DNA from: Adlercreutzia hattorii
GTDB taxonomy: Bacteria; Actinomycetota; Coriobacteriia; Coriobacteriales; Eggerthellaceae
Assembly: GCF_011405655.1 (NCBI RefSeq)
Contig: NZ_AP022829.1
Coordinates: 2,341,001-2,405,000, forward strand
Reading direction: 5' to 3'
Length of the DNA stretch: 64,000 nucleotides
Shown: in pieces, positions 53,216-60,626 of the stretch
How positions within the stretch are numbered: the first letter of the stretch is position 1
Layout of the letters: each line of letters begins with the position of its first letter
Made by a program: the position numbers and the translations under genes
The notes under the pieces: generated by a model
The model's input: the letters and a program-made list of their open reading frames with translations, nothing else
Database searches by the model: none
Told to the model about the DNA's origin: nothing

Positions 53216-53485
53216 ATGGCAACTGCTTCTGTAACGGTGAGAGTCGACGAAGATACCAAGCGCGCCGCAGCTAACATCGTGGAAGATTTCGGCTTCGATC
53301 TCTCATCAGTCACGCGCGCGTTCTACCGTCAGATCGTACGCGAGCAGCGCATTCCCCTCACGCTTGAATATCCAACGCCTAATCTCGAGTCTCGCGAGGC
53401 AATAAGGGAAACGAAAGAACTCATCGCATCGGGAGATCCGGGCTACGCCACCGTATCAGAAATGTTCGAGGCGATGGGAGCATAG
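53216..53485 (+). CDS. dinJ: RelB/DinJ-family antitoxin
   Basis: An 89-residue antitoxin. The N-terminal ribbon-helix-helix (ASVTVRVDEDTKRAAANIVEDFG) binds the operator, and the C-terminal part (RETKELIASGDPGY) wraps the toxin. It has a strong AAGGAGG site. YafQ follows after 2 bases. Labile antitoxins of this family repress their own operon together with the toxin. Confidence 0.9.
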   Translation: MATASVTVRVDEDTKRAAANIVEDFGFDLSSVTRAFYRQIVREQRIPLTLEYPTPNLESREAIRETKELIASGDPGYATVSEMFEAMGA

Positions 53486-53487
53486 CG

Positions 53488-53781
53488 GTGCTGAGAGCCA
53501 ATTACACCCCGCGCTTCCAGAAAGACGTTAAGCGCCTTAAGAAGAAGCACGTAGCGCTAGATCCTCTGAAAGAAGTCGTGGAATTGGTGGTCGCCGATAC
53601 CCCAGATAGCCGATCAGAACTTGTTCGCCGGCATAATATGCATCGGCTCAAAGGCGAGTGGTCGGGAAGCATGGAATGCCATGTCGCAAACGCTGGCGAC
53701 TGGTTGCTTGTTTGGGCGCAGACCGACGATCAGGCGTACTTTCAGAGAACCGGTGGCCACGACGATCTGTTCAGTGGATAG
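53488..53781 (+). CDS. yafQ: YafQ/RelE-family mRNA-cleaving toxin
   Basis: A 97-residue ribosome-dependent mRNA endonuclease of the RelE superfamily. It shows YTPRFQKDVKRLKKKH, the basic loop NMHRLKGEWSGSMECHV, and the C-terminal catalytic His region YFQRTGGHDDLFSG typical of YafQ. A GTG start lies 2 bases past the dinJ stop. Intact. Confidence 0.92.
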   Translation: MLRANYTPRFQKDVKRLKKKHVALDPLKEVVELVVADTPDSRSELVRRHNMHRLKGEWSGSMECHVANAGDWLLVWAQTDDQAYFQRTGGHDDLFSG

Positions 53782-53925
53782 GAAGTGCTTTAGGATTGTG
53801 CAATCCACCAGGCTATATTGTTTTTCTGAGCTTACTCAGACCCTGTTCTCGCATTTTTCTGAACCGGAATTAACCTCATGTTCACACTTTTCTGAACTTG
53901 GAACATTAGCGAGCTAGTGCTATGC

Positions 53926-54576
53926 TCACTCCCCCTCGCAAACCGGAAAAGCCTCATCGTAGTCGGGGTCGTCCTCGCGGCGCACGAATTCGTAGAGAAG
54001 GCGGCGCGTGGCGGGCAGCTCTTTCTTCTTCAGTTGGTGTTCCCACAGCACGAGCACCTTCCAGCCGGCCGCCTCTAGCGCCGCCAGGTTTTGCTCGTCG
54101 CGCTCGACGTTGCGGGCGAACTTAGCCTCCCAGTAATCGAGGTTCTTCTTGGGCACCGACAGGCTGCACACGGGACACCGATGCCAGAAGCAGCCGCGGA
54201 TCTCGATGGCGAGCTTGCGCCCCACGAACGCCACGTCCGGACGCCCGGGCGCTTTCCTCCAATCGCAGCGGTAGCCGGGAAAGCCCATCTCGCGCAGCAT
54301 GCGGCGCACGAGCACCTCCGGCTTCGTGTCGCGCCGCTTGTTGCCCTGCATCGATTTGTGAGTGGGCGCCGACACAACCCCGAAATCGTAGCGGTTCGTC
54401 TTCGATAAGCGCACGCGAGATTCAGCGCCCTCCTCGCCTTCTGCAGAGTCTTCGTCGGCAGCCGCCGCTAAGACTTGCTCCCTCGCCTCGATTGCGCGAT
54501 CAGTCACGCCGTCGGGAGCATCGCCCGCATCGCCCTGCGCAATCGTCTCTTTCGTTTTCTCTGTTGGCTTTTTCAT
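53926..54576 (-). CDS. vsr: Vsr-type very short patch repair endonuclease, orphan, N-terminally extended
   Basis: A 216-residue endonuclease. The Vsr domain starts near residue 75 (MQGNKRRDTKPEVLVRRML) and holds the catalytic region FPGYRCDWRKAPGRPDVAF, AIEIRGCFWHRC (Zn/active-site His and Cys) and KVLVLWEHQL. Vsr nicks 5' to T:G mismatches made by deamination of 5-methylcytosine. Usually it lies beside a cytosine methyltransferase, but none is here. About 75 acidic, low-complexity residues precede the domain. The start at 54576 has no Shine-Dalgarno sequence but TATAAT lies 8 bases upstream, so it may be leaderless. Confidence 0.82.
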   Translation of the reverse strand: MKKPTEKTKETIAQGDAGDAPDGVTDRAIEAREQVLAAAADEDSAEGEEGAESRVRLSKTNRYDFGVVSAPTHKSMQGNKRRDTKPEVLVRRMLREMGFPGYRCDWRKAPGRPDVAFVGRKLAIEIRGCFWHRCPVCSLSVPKKNLDYWEAKFARNVERDEQNLAALEAAGWKVLVLWEHQLKKKELPATRRLLYEFVRREDDPDYDEAFPVCEGE

Positions 54577-54859
54577 GGCCGTTATTATAGCGCCTGCGCC
54601 TTCCCGCTTGCGGAACCCTGAACACTCCAATTAAGAAAGCGTAAGGTGTGCGTCTTTTTGCAAATGCTGTCACGCGGCGCGCAACCCAAGCGCTACCATG
54701 GGAGCCCCCCATCGGCTCGCCAGTCGCAACTGGCGCATTCCAGCGGCAATCACACGTCGCCGGAGCCGGCCGCCCCAAAAGCGAACCGAGCCCCAAGCGA
54801 CAACGCAGCAGCCGAAGGCAAGCCAAACGAAACACCGAACCCAGGAAGGAGGAGGCCCC

Positions 54860-55753
54860 ATGACGAACGCGCCATTCGCGCTCGACCGTCGCGAGTTCAT
54901 CGCGCTCGCCGGCGGATTGGCCGCCGTGCTCGTCGTCGGCGACGGTGCCTATTTCTCCTCCCGCAGGTCGGCCGCCCACGCCCAGCCTGTACCTTCCGAA
55001 TCCGGTACCCTGACCCAACCCGAAACGCCGCTTAACGGCACGATCGCCTCACCCAACACAGAGACAGCAGCGGCCGCCACGACCTCTCCCGAGACCGAGT
55101 CAGCAGCCGCGACCAATACCGAAATGCCTCCGACGACGCTTGAAGACCTACCCTGGAACCTGCGCCTCGTGAACCGCGACCATCCCCTCGCCGCCGACTT
55201 CGCGCCTAGCAATCTGGCCGAGTTGCCCGACGCAAGCTGGGTGGAGCCCCACGTCAACCACCGAGTGGATGCCCGCATCGTCGAAGATCTCACAGCCATG
55301 CTCACGGCTGCCGAAGCCGCCGGCACACATCCCATCATCTGCTCCTCTTTCCGCACCTACGACTACCAGGAGAATCTCTTCGAAAACCGCATCGAGCGAG
55401 CCGAGCGCGAGGAGCATCTGGAAGGCACCGAAGCCGAGGAGGCCGCCGCATTCTGGGTTGCCCCACCGGGCGCCAGCGAGCACCAAACCGGTCTCGCCGT
55501 CGACATCGTGGACGCTGACTACCTGGAACTGGACGAAGGCCAGGAATCCACGGCCACCCAGCAGTGGCTCATGGCCCACTGCACCGAGTACGGCTTCATC
55601 CTGCGCTACCCCACGGACAAAAGCGCCACAACCGGCATCGGCTACGAGCCCTGGCACTACCGCTACGTCGGCAAAGAGGCCGCCTCCGACATAGCGGAAA
55701 GCGGTCTCTGCCTCGAAGAGTGGCTCGTCGAAACGTACCACGTCCAGGCCTGA
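54860..55753 (+). CDS. M15-family D-alanyl-D-alanine carboxypeptidase (VanY-like), exported
   Basis: A 297-residue zinc carboxypeptidase that trims the terminal D-Ala of peptidoglycan stem peptides. An N-terminal RREFIALAGGLAAVLVVG segment looks like a Tat signal or anchor. A Thr/Ala/Glu-rich linker runs to about residue 95. The catalytic domain has the SSFRTYDYQ strand, zinc ligands in SEHQTGLAVDI and EPWHYRYVG, and the general base Glu of EPWH. A GGAAGGAGGAGG site precedes the ATG at 54860; an earlier in-frame start would prepend unrelated residues. No van resistance genes are near, so housekeeping wall remodelling is more likely. Confidence 0.9.
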   Translation: MTNAPFALDRREFIALAGGLAAVLVVGDGAYFSSRRSAAHAQPVPSESGTLTQPETPLNGTIASPNTETAAAATTSPETESAAATNTEMPPTTLEDLPWNLRLVNRDHPLAADFAPSNLAELPDASWVEPHVNHRVDARIVEDLTAMLTAAEAAGTHPIICSSFRTYDYQENLFENRIERAEREEHLEGTEAEEAAAFWVAPPGASEHQTGLAVDIVDADYLELDEGQESTATQQWLMAHCTEYGFILRYPTDKSATTGIGYEPWHYRYVGKEAASDIAESGLCLEEWLVETYHVQA

Positions 55754-55857
55754 AGCCGCTCCGCTCCTTTTCCGCAACTGCACCCTTCCGCAGCCGCCCT
55801 CTCCGAAACCTGCCCTCTCCGAAACCGCGAAACAAAAATGCCGAGCCGTCCCACAAG

Positions 55858-55883
55858 AAAGGCGGCCCTAAGGCCGCCTTTTG
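55858..55883. terminator. bidirectional rho-independent terminator
   Basis: AAAGGCGGCC-CTAA-GGCCGCCTTT: a perfect 10-base stem between convergent genes, with A and T runs on both sides. Confidence 0.85.
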
Positions 55884-55906
55884 CAAGGAGTGGGTATCGC
55901 AAGAAC

Positions 55907-56806
55907 TTACAGCATCCAGGGCTGAACAATCGTGATCGGCACCGCCGCGCTCACGATGAGCAGACGCAGCATGAAGCCGCCGACGAGCACGCCCGCATCC
56001 GACAGCGCGCTGATCATCTGGCCCGTGCGCGAGGTCTCGAACTCGTGCTTGGCCAGCCACAGCATCCAGCACTCCAAAATCGTCGGGAGCACCAGGCCCA
56101 CGATGACGAACAGCAACCAGAACGCGACGGCCCAATTGCCCGCCACCAGCGACATCACGCTCTCCCAGCCAGCGGGGCTGGGGTTGAACGCCGTGATGAA
56201 CAGCAGCGCGGCAACCAGCACGAACTCGATGACGGGCAGCCAGAAGTGGAACTTCTTCATGACGACGACCTCGTTGAACTCGTCAGGCGCGTAGAACACG
56301 CCGACGAGCAGCACCGCGGCCATGCCGGTGGACACGGCGGACACGAGGAACAGAATCGGCAGAAGCGCGCTGTTCCACAGGGGGAATCCCTGGCACACGC
56401 CGAGCAGGCAGCCGGTGTAAATGGCGACGCACAGGCCCATGACGAGCCCCACGCAATCGAGCCACATCGGCACCTCGCGCTTCATCAAATCAAGCACCAG
56501 CACGATGAGCGCGACGACCACGAACACCGCCAGAAACACCACGCCCCAGGTCATTACCGATCCGAAGTTCGTAAGCAGAAGCGCGAAGCGCAGCGGATGA
56601 GCAAAGCCCGCGGCAGCGTCGAACATCAACAAGCACAGACCGATGATAACCACGATCGGCGCGATAAGGCGTCCGACGCGCATGAGGCGCTTGCAATCCG
56701 GATGGCGGTAGCGGACGAACACTGCCGTTGCGAACGCGCCGCCGCCCAAGCCGGCCAGGAAGAGGTACCACGCGATGATGGCGCCCCAGATGGGTTCGTA
56801 GATCAT
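55907..56806 (-). CDS. NrfD/PsrC-family membrane subunit
   Basis: A 299-residue integral membrane protein with eight to nine predicted helices (first EPIWGAIIAWYLFLAGLGGG). PsrC/NrfD subunits exchange electrons between menaquinol and the periplasmic Fe-S subunit and anchor the complex. The start ATG at 56806 has GAGGTGA at 5 bases and overlaps the stop of the PsrB-like gene; a GTG at 56815 is less likely. It is the last gene of the four-gene cluster 55.9-60.3 kb. Confidence 0.88.
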   Translation of the reverse strand: MIYEPIWGAIIAWYLFLAGLGGGAFATAVFVRYRHPDCKRLMRVGRLIAPIVVIIGLCLLMFDAAAGFAHPLRFALLLTNFGSVMTWGVVFLAVFVVVALIVLVLDLMKREVPMWLDCVGLVMGLCVAIYTGCLLGVCQGFPLWNSALLPILFLVSAVSTGMAAVLLVGVFYAPDEFNEVVVMKKFHFWLPVIEFVLVAALLFITAFNPSPAGWESVMSLVAGNWAVAFWLLFVIVGLVLPTILECWMLWLAKHEFETSRTGQMISALSDAGVLVGGFMLRLLIVSAAVPITIVQPWML

Positions 56807-56811
56807 GTCAA

Positions 56812-57354
56812 TCACCTCACGTAATAGATCTTGGCGCGGGTCAGATCGCCGGCGATGGGGGCCGCACCCGTGCGCGCGATTTCCTTGGAAATCTCGCTAT
56901 CGGAATCGTCCAGATCCCCGAAGATGCGAGCACCGGTCAGGCAGGCATCGACGCACGAGCACATCTTCGTGCCGTTCTCATAGGAAGAAAGCGTGCAGAA
57001 GCGGCACTTGTCCACCTCGCCCGTCTTCGAATTGCGCGTGCGCACCTGATAGGGGCAGGCAGCCATGCAGTACAGACAACCGATGCACCGGCCGTGATCC
57101 ACTTCGACGATGCCGTCGGAGCCCATGTGCGCGGCTCCGGTGGGGCACACGCTCGCGCACGGCGCGTCCTCGCAGTGCATGCACTGCAGCGGGATGTGTT
57201 CCACGGTCACGTTGGGGTACTTGCCCACTTCACGCTCTTCAAAGCGGATGAACGACTCATCGGGAAGCAGGTCGTTCTGGCGCTGGCAAGCCGTGCGGCA
57301 GGCATAGCAGCCGATGCACTTCTTGGTATTGATGAGCATTCCGTAGCGTGCCAT
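56812..57354 (-). CDS. PsrB/DmsB-type 4Fe-4S electron-transfer subunit
   Basis: A 180-residue ferredoxin with four cysteine clusters: CIGCYACRTAC, CMHCEDAPCASVC, CIGCLYCMAAC and CRFC...CSCVDAC. It carries electrons between the NrfD/PsrC membrane subunit and the molybdenum subunit. No signal peptide, so it is probably exported bound to its Tat partner. ATGs at 57357 and 57354 overlap the large-subunit stop (GAATGATG); the second sits better behind AGGTGA. Translational coupling with both neighbours is clear. Confidence 0.9.
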   Translation of the reverse strand: MARYGMLINTKKCIGCYACRTACQRQNDLLPDESFIRFEEREVGKYPNVTVEHIPLQCMHCEDAPCASVCPTGAAHMGSDGIVEVDHGRCIGCLYCMAACPYQVRTRNSKTGEVDKCRFCTLSSYENGTKMCSCVDACLTGARIFGDLDDSDSEISKEIARTGAAPIAGDLTRAKIYYVR

Positions 57355-59558
57355 CATTCACCTACTTTCTGCACGGAAACCAACGTCTCCTGCGTCATGG
57401 CCGAGCCATAGGCCGGTTCCATGTGGAAGGGAACGAAGTCCATGAAGTTCAAGCCAACCCCATAGGCCGTGCGCTGATCGGGAGACTTGCAGCCATAGTG
57501 CGAGGGCATGTAGATGGCCGTCGGGTTAATGCGCTCGGTCACCTTCACCTTGATGGGGCCCTCGGCCATCGTGTTCGACAGAATGACCTCGTCACCATCC
57601 GCGATGCCCAGACGCTCGGCCACCTCAGCGTTGATCCAGATGCGGTCGAGGCCGTAGGACTTCGTGATGTCCATCAAAGGCTCGCAGTTGGCGGTCTGCG
57701 TATGCGTGTGGATGGCCTGCTTGCCGCCGATGAGGCGGAACTCGCCGACGGTCTCGTTCGGCATCACCTGGGGCTCGACCCACACCGGGCACGCGGACAA
57801 TCCAGCCGCCTCGCACGCCTCGCTCGTGAACTGAATCTTGCCCGTCGGGGTCTTCCACTCGGGAACCTTGCCGTAGGCATAGGCCTTCTCGGGGAACGAG
57901 ATCGTGCCGACCTGGCGCAGCTCATCGAGGCTCGTGCCCACGCTGCGCAGCTGCGCGTCGGCCAGCTCGTCAACGGTGAACGGGAAGTACTGCCCCACGC
58001 CGCACGCCTCGGCCAGCTGCGTGAAAATCACGTCCACCGGACGCGTGTTGGGGTGAATCACCTCGAGCACCTGATCGCGCAGGGAAACAACCGGCACGCG
58101 TCCGCCCACGAACTCGGGCAGCTCGCGACGCTCCAGGTAGCTGCACTCGGGCAGCACGTAGTCGGCCAGCATCGCGGTTTCCGACATCTGCACGTCGACG
58201 ACGACCATCAGATCGAGGTTCGCGAAGTCCTCTGCCAGCTGGGCGGGGTTGGAATAGCCGGCCGCCATGTTCGAGTTGTAGAAGAACAGGCCCTTGACCT
58301 TGCCCTCCTTCGCCATCTCGGCGACGTAGAGGTTGGTGCCCATGGAAGAGAGCGCCAGCGGGTACTCCTCGGCGCCCCACATCTTCGCCTCGACCTTCGG
58401 CACCTCGGGGAACTTCGCCGGATCGAGATCGCCCGCCTTCACGCTGGGGAGGAACAGCGCCCCGCCGGGCTGGTTCCAGCAGCCCAGAAGCGTGTTGAAC
58501 AGGCAGAGCGCTCGCGCCGTCTCGCCCGAGTTCGCGTACGAGCACCCGAAGGCACCGCGCCAGCTCGGCTCGATGGAGGCCGCAGGGGCCGCCTCGGCGA
58601 ACTCGAGCGCCAGCCGTTCGATATCGGCAGCGGGAATGCCCGTGATGCCCTCGGCCCATTCCGGCGTGTAGCCCGCAATGGCGCTCGCCCACTCGTCGAA
58701 TCCGACACTGTTGGCCGCCACGTACTCGGCATCGTAGAGATCGCGATTAATAAGCACGTTGGACATGGCCAAGATGAGCGCCAGGTCGGTGCCAGGGTTG
58801 ATGGGCACCCACTCGTCAGCGAAAGCGATGCTGTTGTTCAGGCGCGGATCCACCAGCACGATGTGCGCGCCGTTCTCGTGCGCCTGCTGCAGCGCGGCCA
58901 CCGAGCTGGGCCGGATGGCGTCGGCATAGCTGCGGCCGATGAACATCGTCATCTTCGAGTTGGCCACATCCGATTCGAAGTTGGCCGCCCCGATGGCCTG
59001 CGTGAACCCGGACTCCTTGGAGAGGTTGCAGGCGGCGCCGTGCGTGTACACGTTGGGGCTGCCGAGCGCGTTCATGAAGCGCTTCGTGTAGTACTTGCCC
59101 GACGGGCGCGGATCCTGCACCATGGCAAGCGCCTCGGGGCCGTACTGCGCGATGATATCGTTCACCTTCTGGCCGATCTCGCTGAGCGCCTGATCCCATC
59201 CTATTACTTCGAATTCGCCGTTTTCGTTCTTCTTCATCGGGTCGGTGAGTCGATCGGGCGAATAGGCGATCTGGGAATAGCCGTACCCGCGCGCGCACAA
59301 CTTGCCCTGCGCGTTCGGATGGGCCTCATCCCCAATGAGCTTCGTGAGCTCGCCGTCTACGACGTAGGCGTAATAACCGCACTTGCTCGAGCAGGAATTG
59401 CACAGCGAGTGCACCACTTCGGTTCGCTTATCCGTCTCGGCATCAGCATCGGCTTCGCCGCGAACCGACAAGCTCACAAGGCCCGCGCCGGCGGCCACGG
59501 CAGCCACCCCGGCGCTTCCAACTAAAAAGCTGCGCCGTGTTAAAGCGTGTCCTGACAT
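57354..59558 (-). CDS. Tat-exported molybdopterin oxidoreductase (PsrA/PhsA-like)
   Basis: A 734-residue catalytic subunit of the DMSO-reductase superfamily. The Tat leader is LTRRSFLVGSAGVAAV; the 4Fe-4S motif is CNSCSSKCG...GKLCARG; and the Mo-ligand region YTHGAACNLSKESG has a cysteine, as in polysulfide/thiosulfate reductases. The C-terminal cofactor domain (VILSNTMAEGPIKVKVTERI) is present. With its PsrB- and PsrC-like partners it forms an outward-facing respiratory reductase or oxidase. The substrate is not clear; sulfur compounds are the best guess from the family. Confidence 0.88.
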   Translation of the reverse strand: MSGHALTRRSFLVGSAGVAAVAAGAGLVSLSVRGEADADAETDKRTEVVHSLCNSCSSKCGYYAYVVDGELTKLIGDEAHPNAQGKLCARGYGYSQIAYSPDRLTDPMKKNENGEFEVIGWDQALSEIGQKVNDIIAQYGPEALAMVQDPRPSGKYYTKRFMNALGSPNVYTHGAACNLSKESGFTQAIGAANFESDVANSKMTMFIGRSYADAIRPSSVAALQQAHENGAHIVLVDPRLNNSIAFADEWVPINPGTDLALILAMSNVLINRDLYDAEYVAANSVGFDEWASAIAGYTPEWAEGITGIPAADIERLALEFAEAAPAASIEPSWRGAFGCSYANSGETARALCLFNTLLGCWNQPGGALFLPSVKAGDLDPAKFPEVPKVEAKMWGAEEYPLALSSMGTNLYVAEMAKEGKVKGLFFYNSNMAAGYSNPAQLAEDFANLDLMVVVDVQMSETAMLADYVLPECSYLERRELPEFVGGRVPVVSLRDQVLEVIHPNTRPVDVIFTQLAEACGVGQYFPFTVDELADAQLRSVGTSLDELRQVGTISFPEKAYAYGKVPEWKTPTGKIQFTSEACEAAGLSACPVWVEPQVMPNETVGEFRLIGGKQAIHTHTQTANCEPLMDITKSYGLDRIWINAEVAERLGIADGDEVILSNTMAEGPIKVKVTERINPTAIYMPSHYGCKSPDQRTAYGVGLNFMDFVPFHMEPAYGSAMTQETLVSVQKVGE

Positions 59559-59579
59559 AATGGTCCTTCTCTCTATCGT

Positions 59580-60323
59580 TTAAGCCTCGACGATGGTGAC
59601 CGTGGAAACCACGCCCTCGTCGATGGCCTTCTGGGCAATATCCTCCCAATCGATGAACTTGATGGCGCCGTTGGGGCACTGCTCGGCACAGCGACCGCAG
59701 GAGATGCACTTGGTCGACGTGCCGGTCTGGGCGTTGATGTGGGGCATGTTCCAAGGGCAGGCGGCAGAGCACATGCCACAGCCGATGCACACGTCCTCGT
59801 CGACAACGCGAGCGCCGGTCTCCTCATCGGAGTGGATGGCATGGACGGGGCAGTACTTGGCGCACTGCGGATCGACGCACTGCTTGCAGGAGGCGACCGT
59901 GAACTGGCAGTTGCCGAAGATGCCGTCGTTGGTATCGACGCCGGAACCGAAATTGTAGTTGTCCCACACGCGCACGCGGGCGATGGACTGCTGGGTCGCG
60001 CCGTCGTTCTTCAGGGTGCACATCATCTCGCAGCGCTGGCAGCCGGAGCAGCGAGCGCGGTCGGTGACGATCATTTTCGTAGGAGTGGTGCGCAGCTCGA
60101 TGCGGCCCGAGGCAATGGAGGCGGTGGTCACGCCCCAGGAGGCGAGCACGCCGCCGACCACCAGGCCGGCAACGCCGCAACCGGTCATGGCGAGCACGGT
60201 GCGACGGGTAAAGAAGGGCTGCTTCTTCTCGGAGGCCGGCGCAGAGCCGGGCTCGGTAGCGGACACCGGGGCCGCGGGCGGCTGCTCGGTGGCCACGGTT
60301 TCATTTTTCTGGGTGTCAGACAT
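59580..60323 (-). CDS. ydhY: YdhY-like Tat-exported 4Fe-4S ferredoxin
   Basis: A 247-residue protein with a Pro/Ala-rich N-terminus, a twin-arginine segment (FTRRTVLAMTGCGVAGLVVG, residues about 38-57), and four 4Fe-4S clusters (CSGCQRCEMMC, CKQCVDPQCAKYC, CIGCGMCSAAC, CISCGRCAEQC). Segments VTDRARCSGCQRCE, CPWNMP and CPNGAIKFIDWEDI match E. coli YdhY closely. In E. coli, YdhY is encoded beside the oxidoreductase YdhV; here ydhV is the divergent neighbour. The ATG at 60323 has GGGGGAG upstream. First gene of the psr-like operon. Confidence 0.8.
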   Translation of the reverse strand: MSDTQKNETVATEQPPAAPVSATEPGSAPASEKKQPFFTRRTVLAMTGCGVAGLVVGGVLASWGVTTASIASGRIELRTTPTKMIVTDRARCSGCQRCEMMCTLKNDGATQQSIARVRVWDNYNFGSGVDTNDGIFGNCQFTVASCKQCVDPQCAKYCPVHAIHSDEETGARVVDEDVCIGCGMCSAACPWNMPHINAQTGTSTKCISCGRCAEQCPNGAIKFIDWEDIAQKAIDEGVVSTVTIVEA

Positions 60324-60626
60324 TTGAACTCCCCCTTGTAACTTCATGCTTGTCTCAGAGAGAACTCAAGATCGCGACGCCACGCAACAGAGGGCATCAT
60401 AGTCATGAATGAAGAAGCTGTGTACCCTCTTTGAGGGGGATTACCGAACGTTTGATTTCTCCTCACCCGACCGTAGAGGAGCCGTCATGTTTCCGTTGAA
60501 AAAGATCCCCTCATTGAGGGGAGGGGGACAAAATTGCCCTCCCTTATACTCGTACGCGACGATTACTCCAGATCGACGACCTAGTACCACGCAACATGAG
60601 TACACGAAGAGATTTGGAGCTTCATC
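60324..60626. promoter_or_regulatory. divergent ydhY/ydhV control region with twin dyads
   Basis: Two similar dyads are present: CCCTC-TTT-GAGGG (60425-60437) and TCCCCTC-ATT-GAGGGGA (60506-60522). TATACT (60545-60550) can serve as the ydhV -10, putting the second dyad near -43, where an activator would overlap a poor -35. Confidence 0.6.

Noticed and set aside
53820-53920. Repeated TTTTCTGAAC-like words after yafQ
   Set aside because: Only two or three short, irregular copies; too weak to call a repeat element or regulatory site.
57348-59525. A 725-codon plus-strand frame opposite the PsrA-like gene
   Set aside because: Antisense shadow; the minus-strand protein has Tat, cluster and cofactor motifs.
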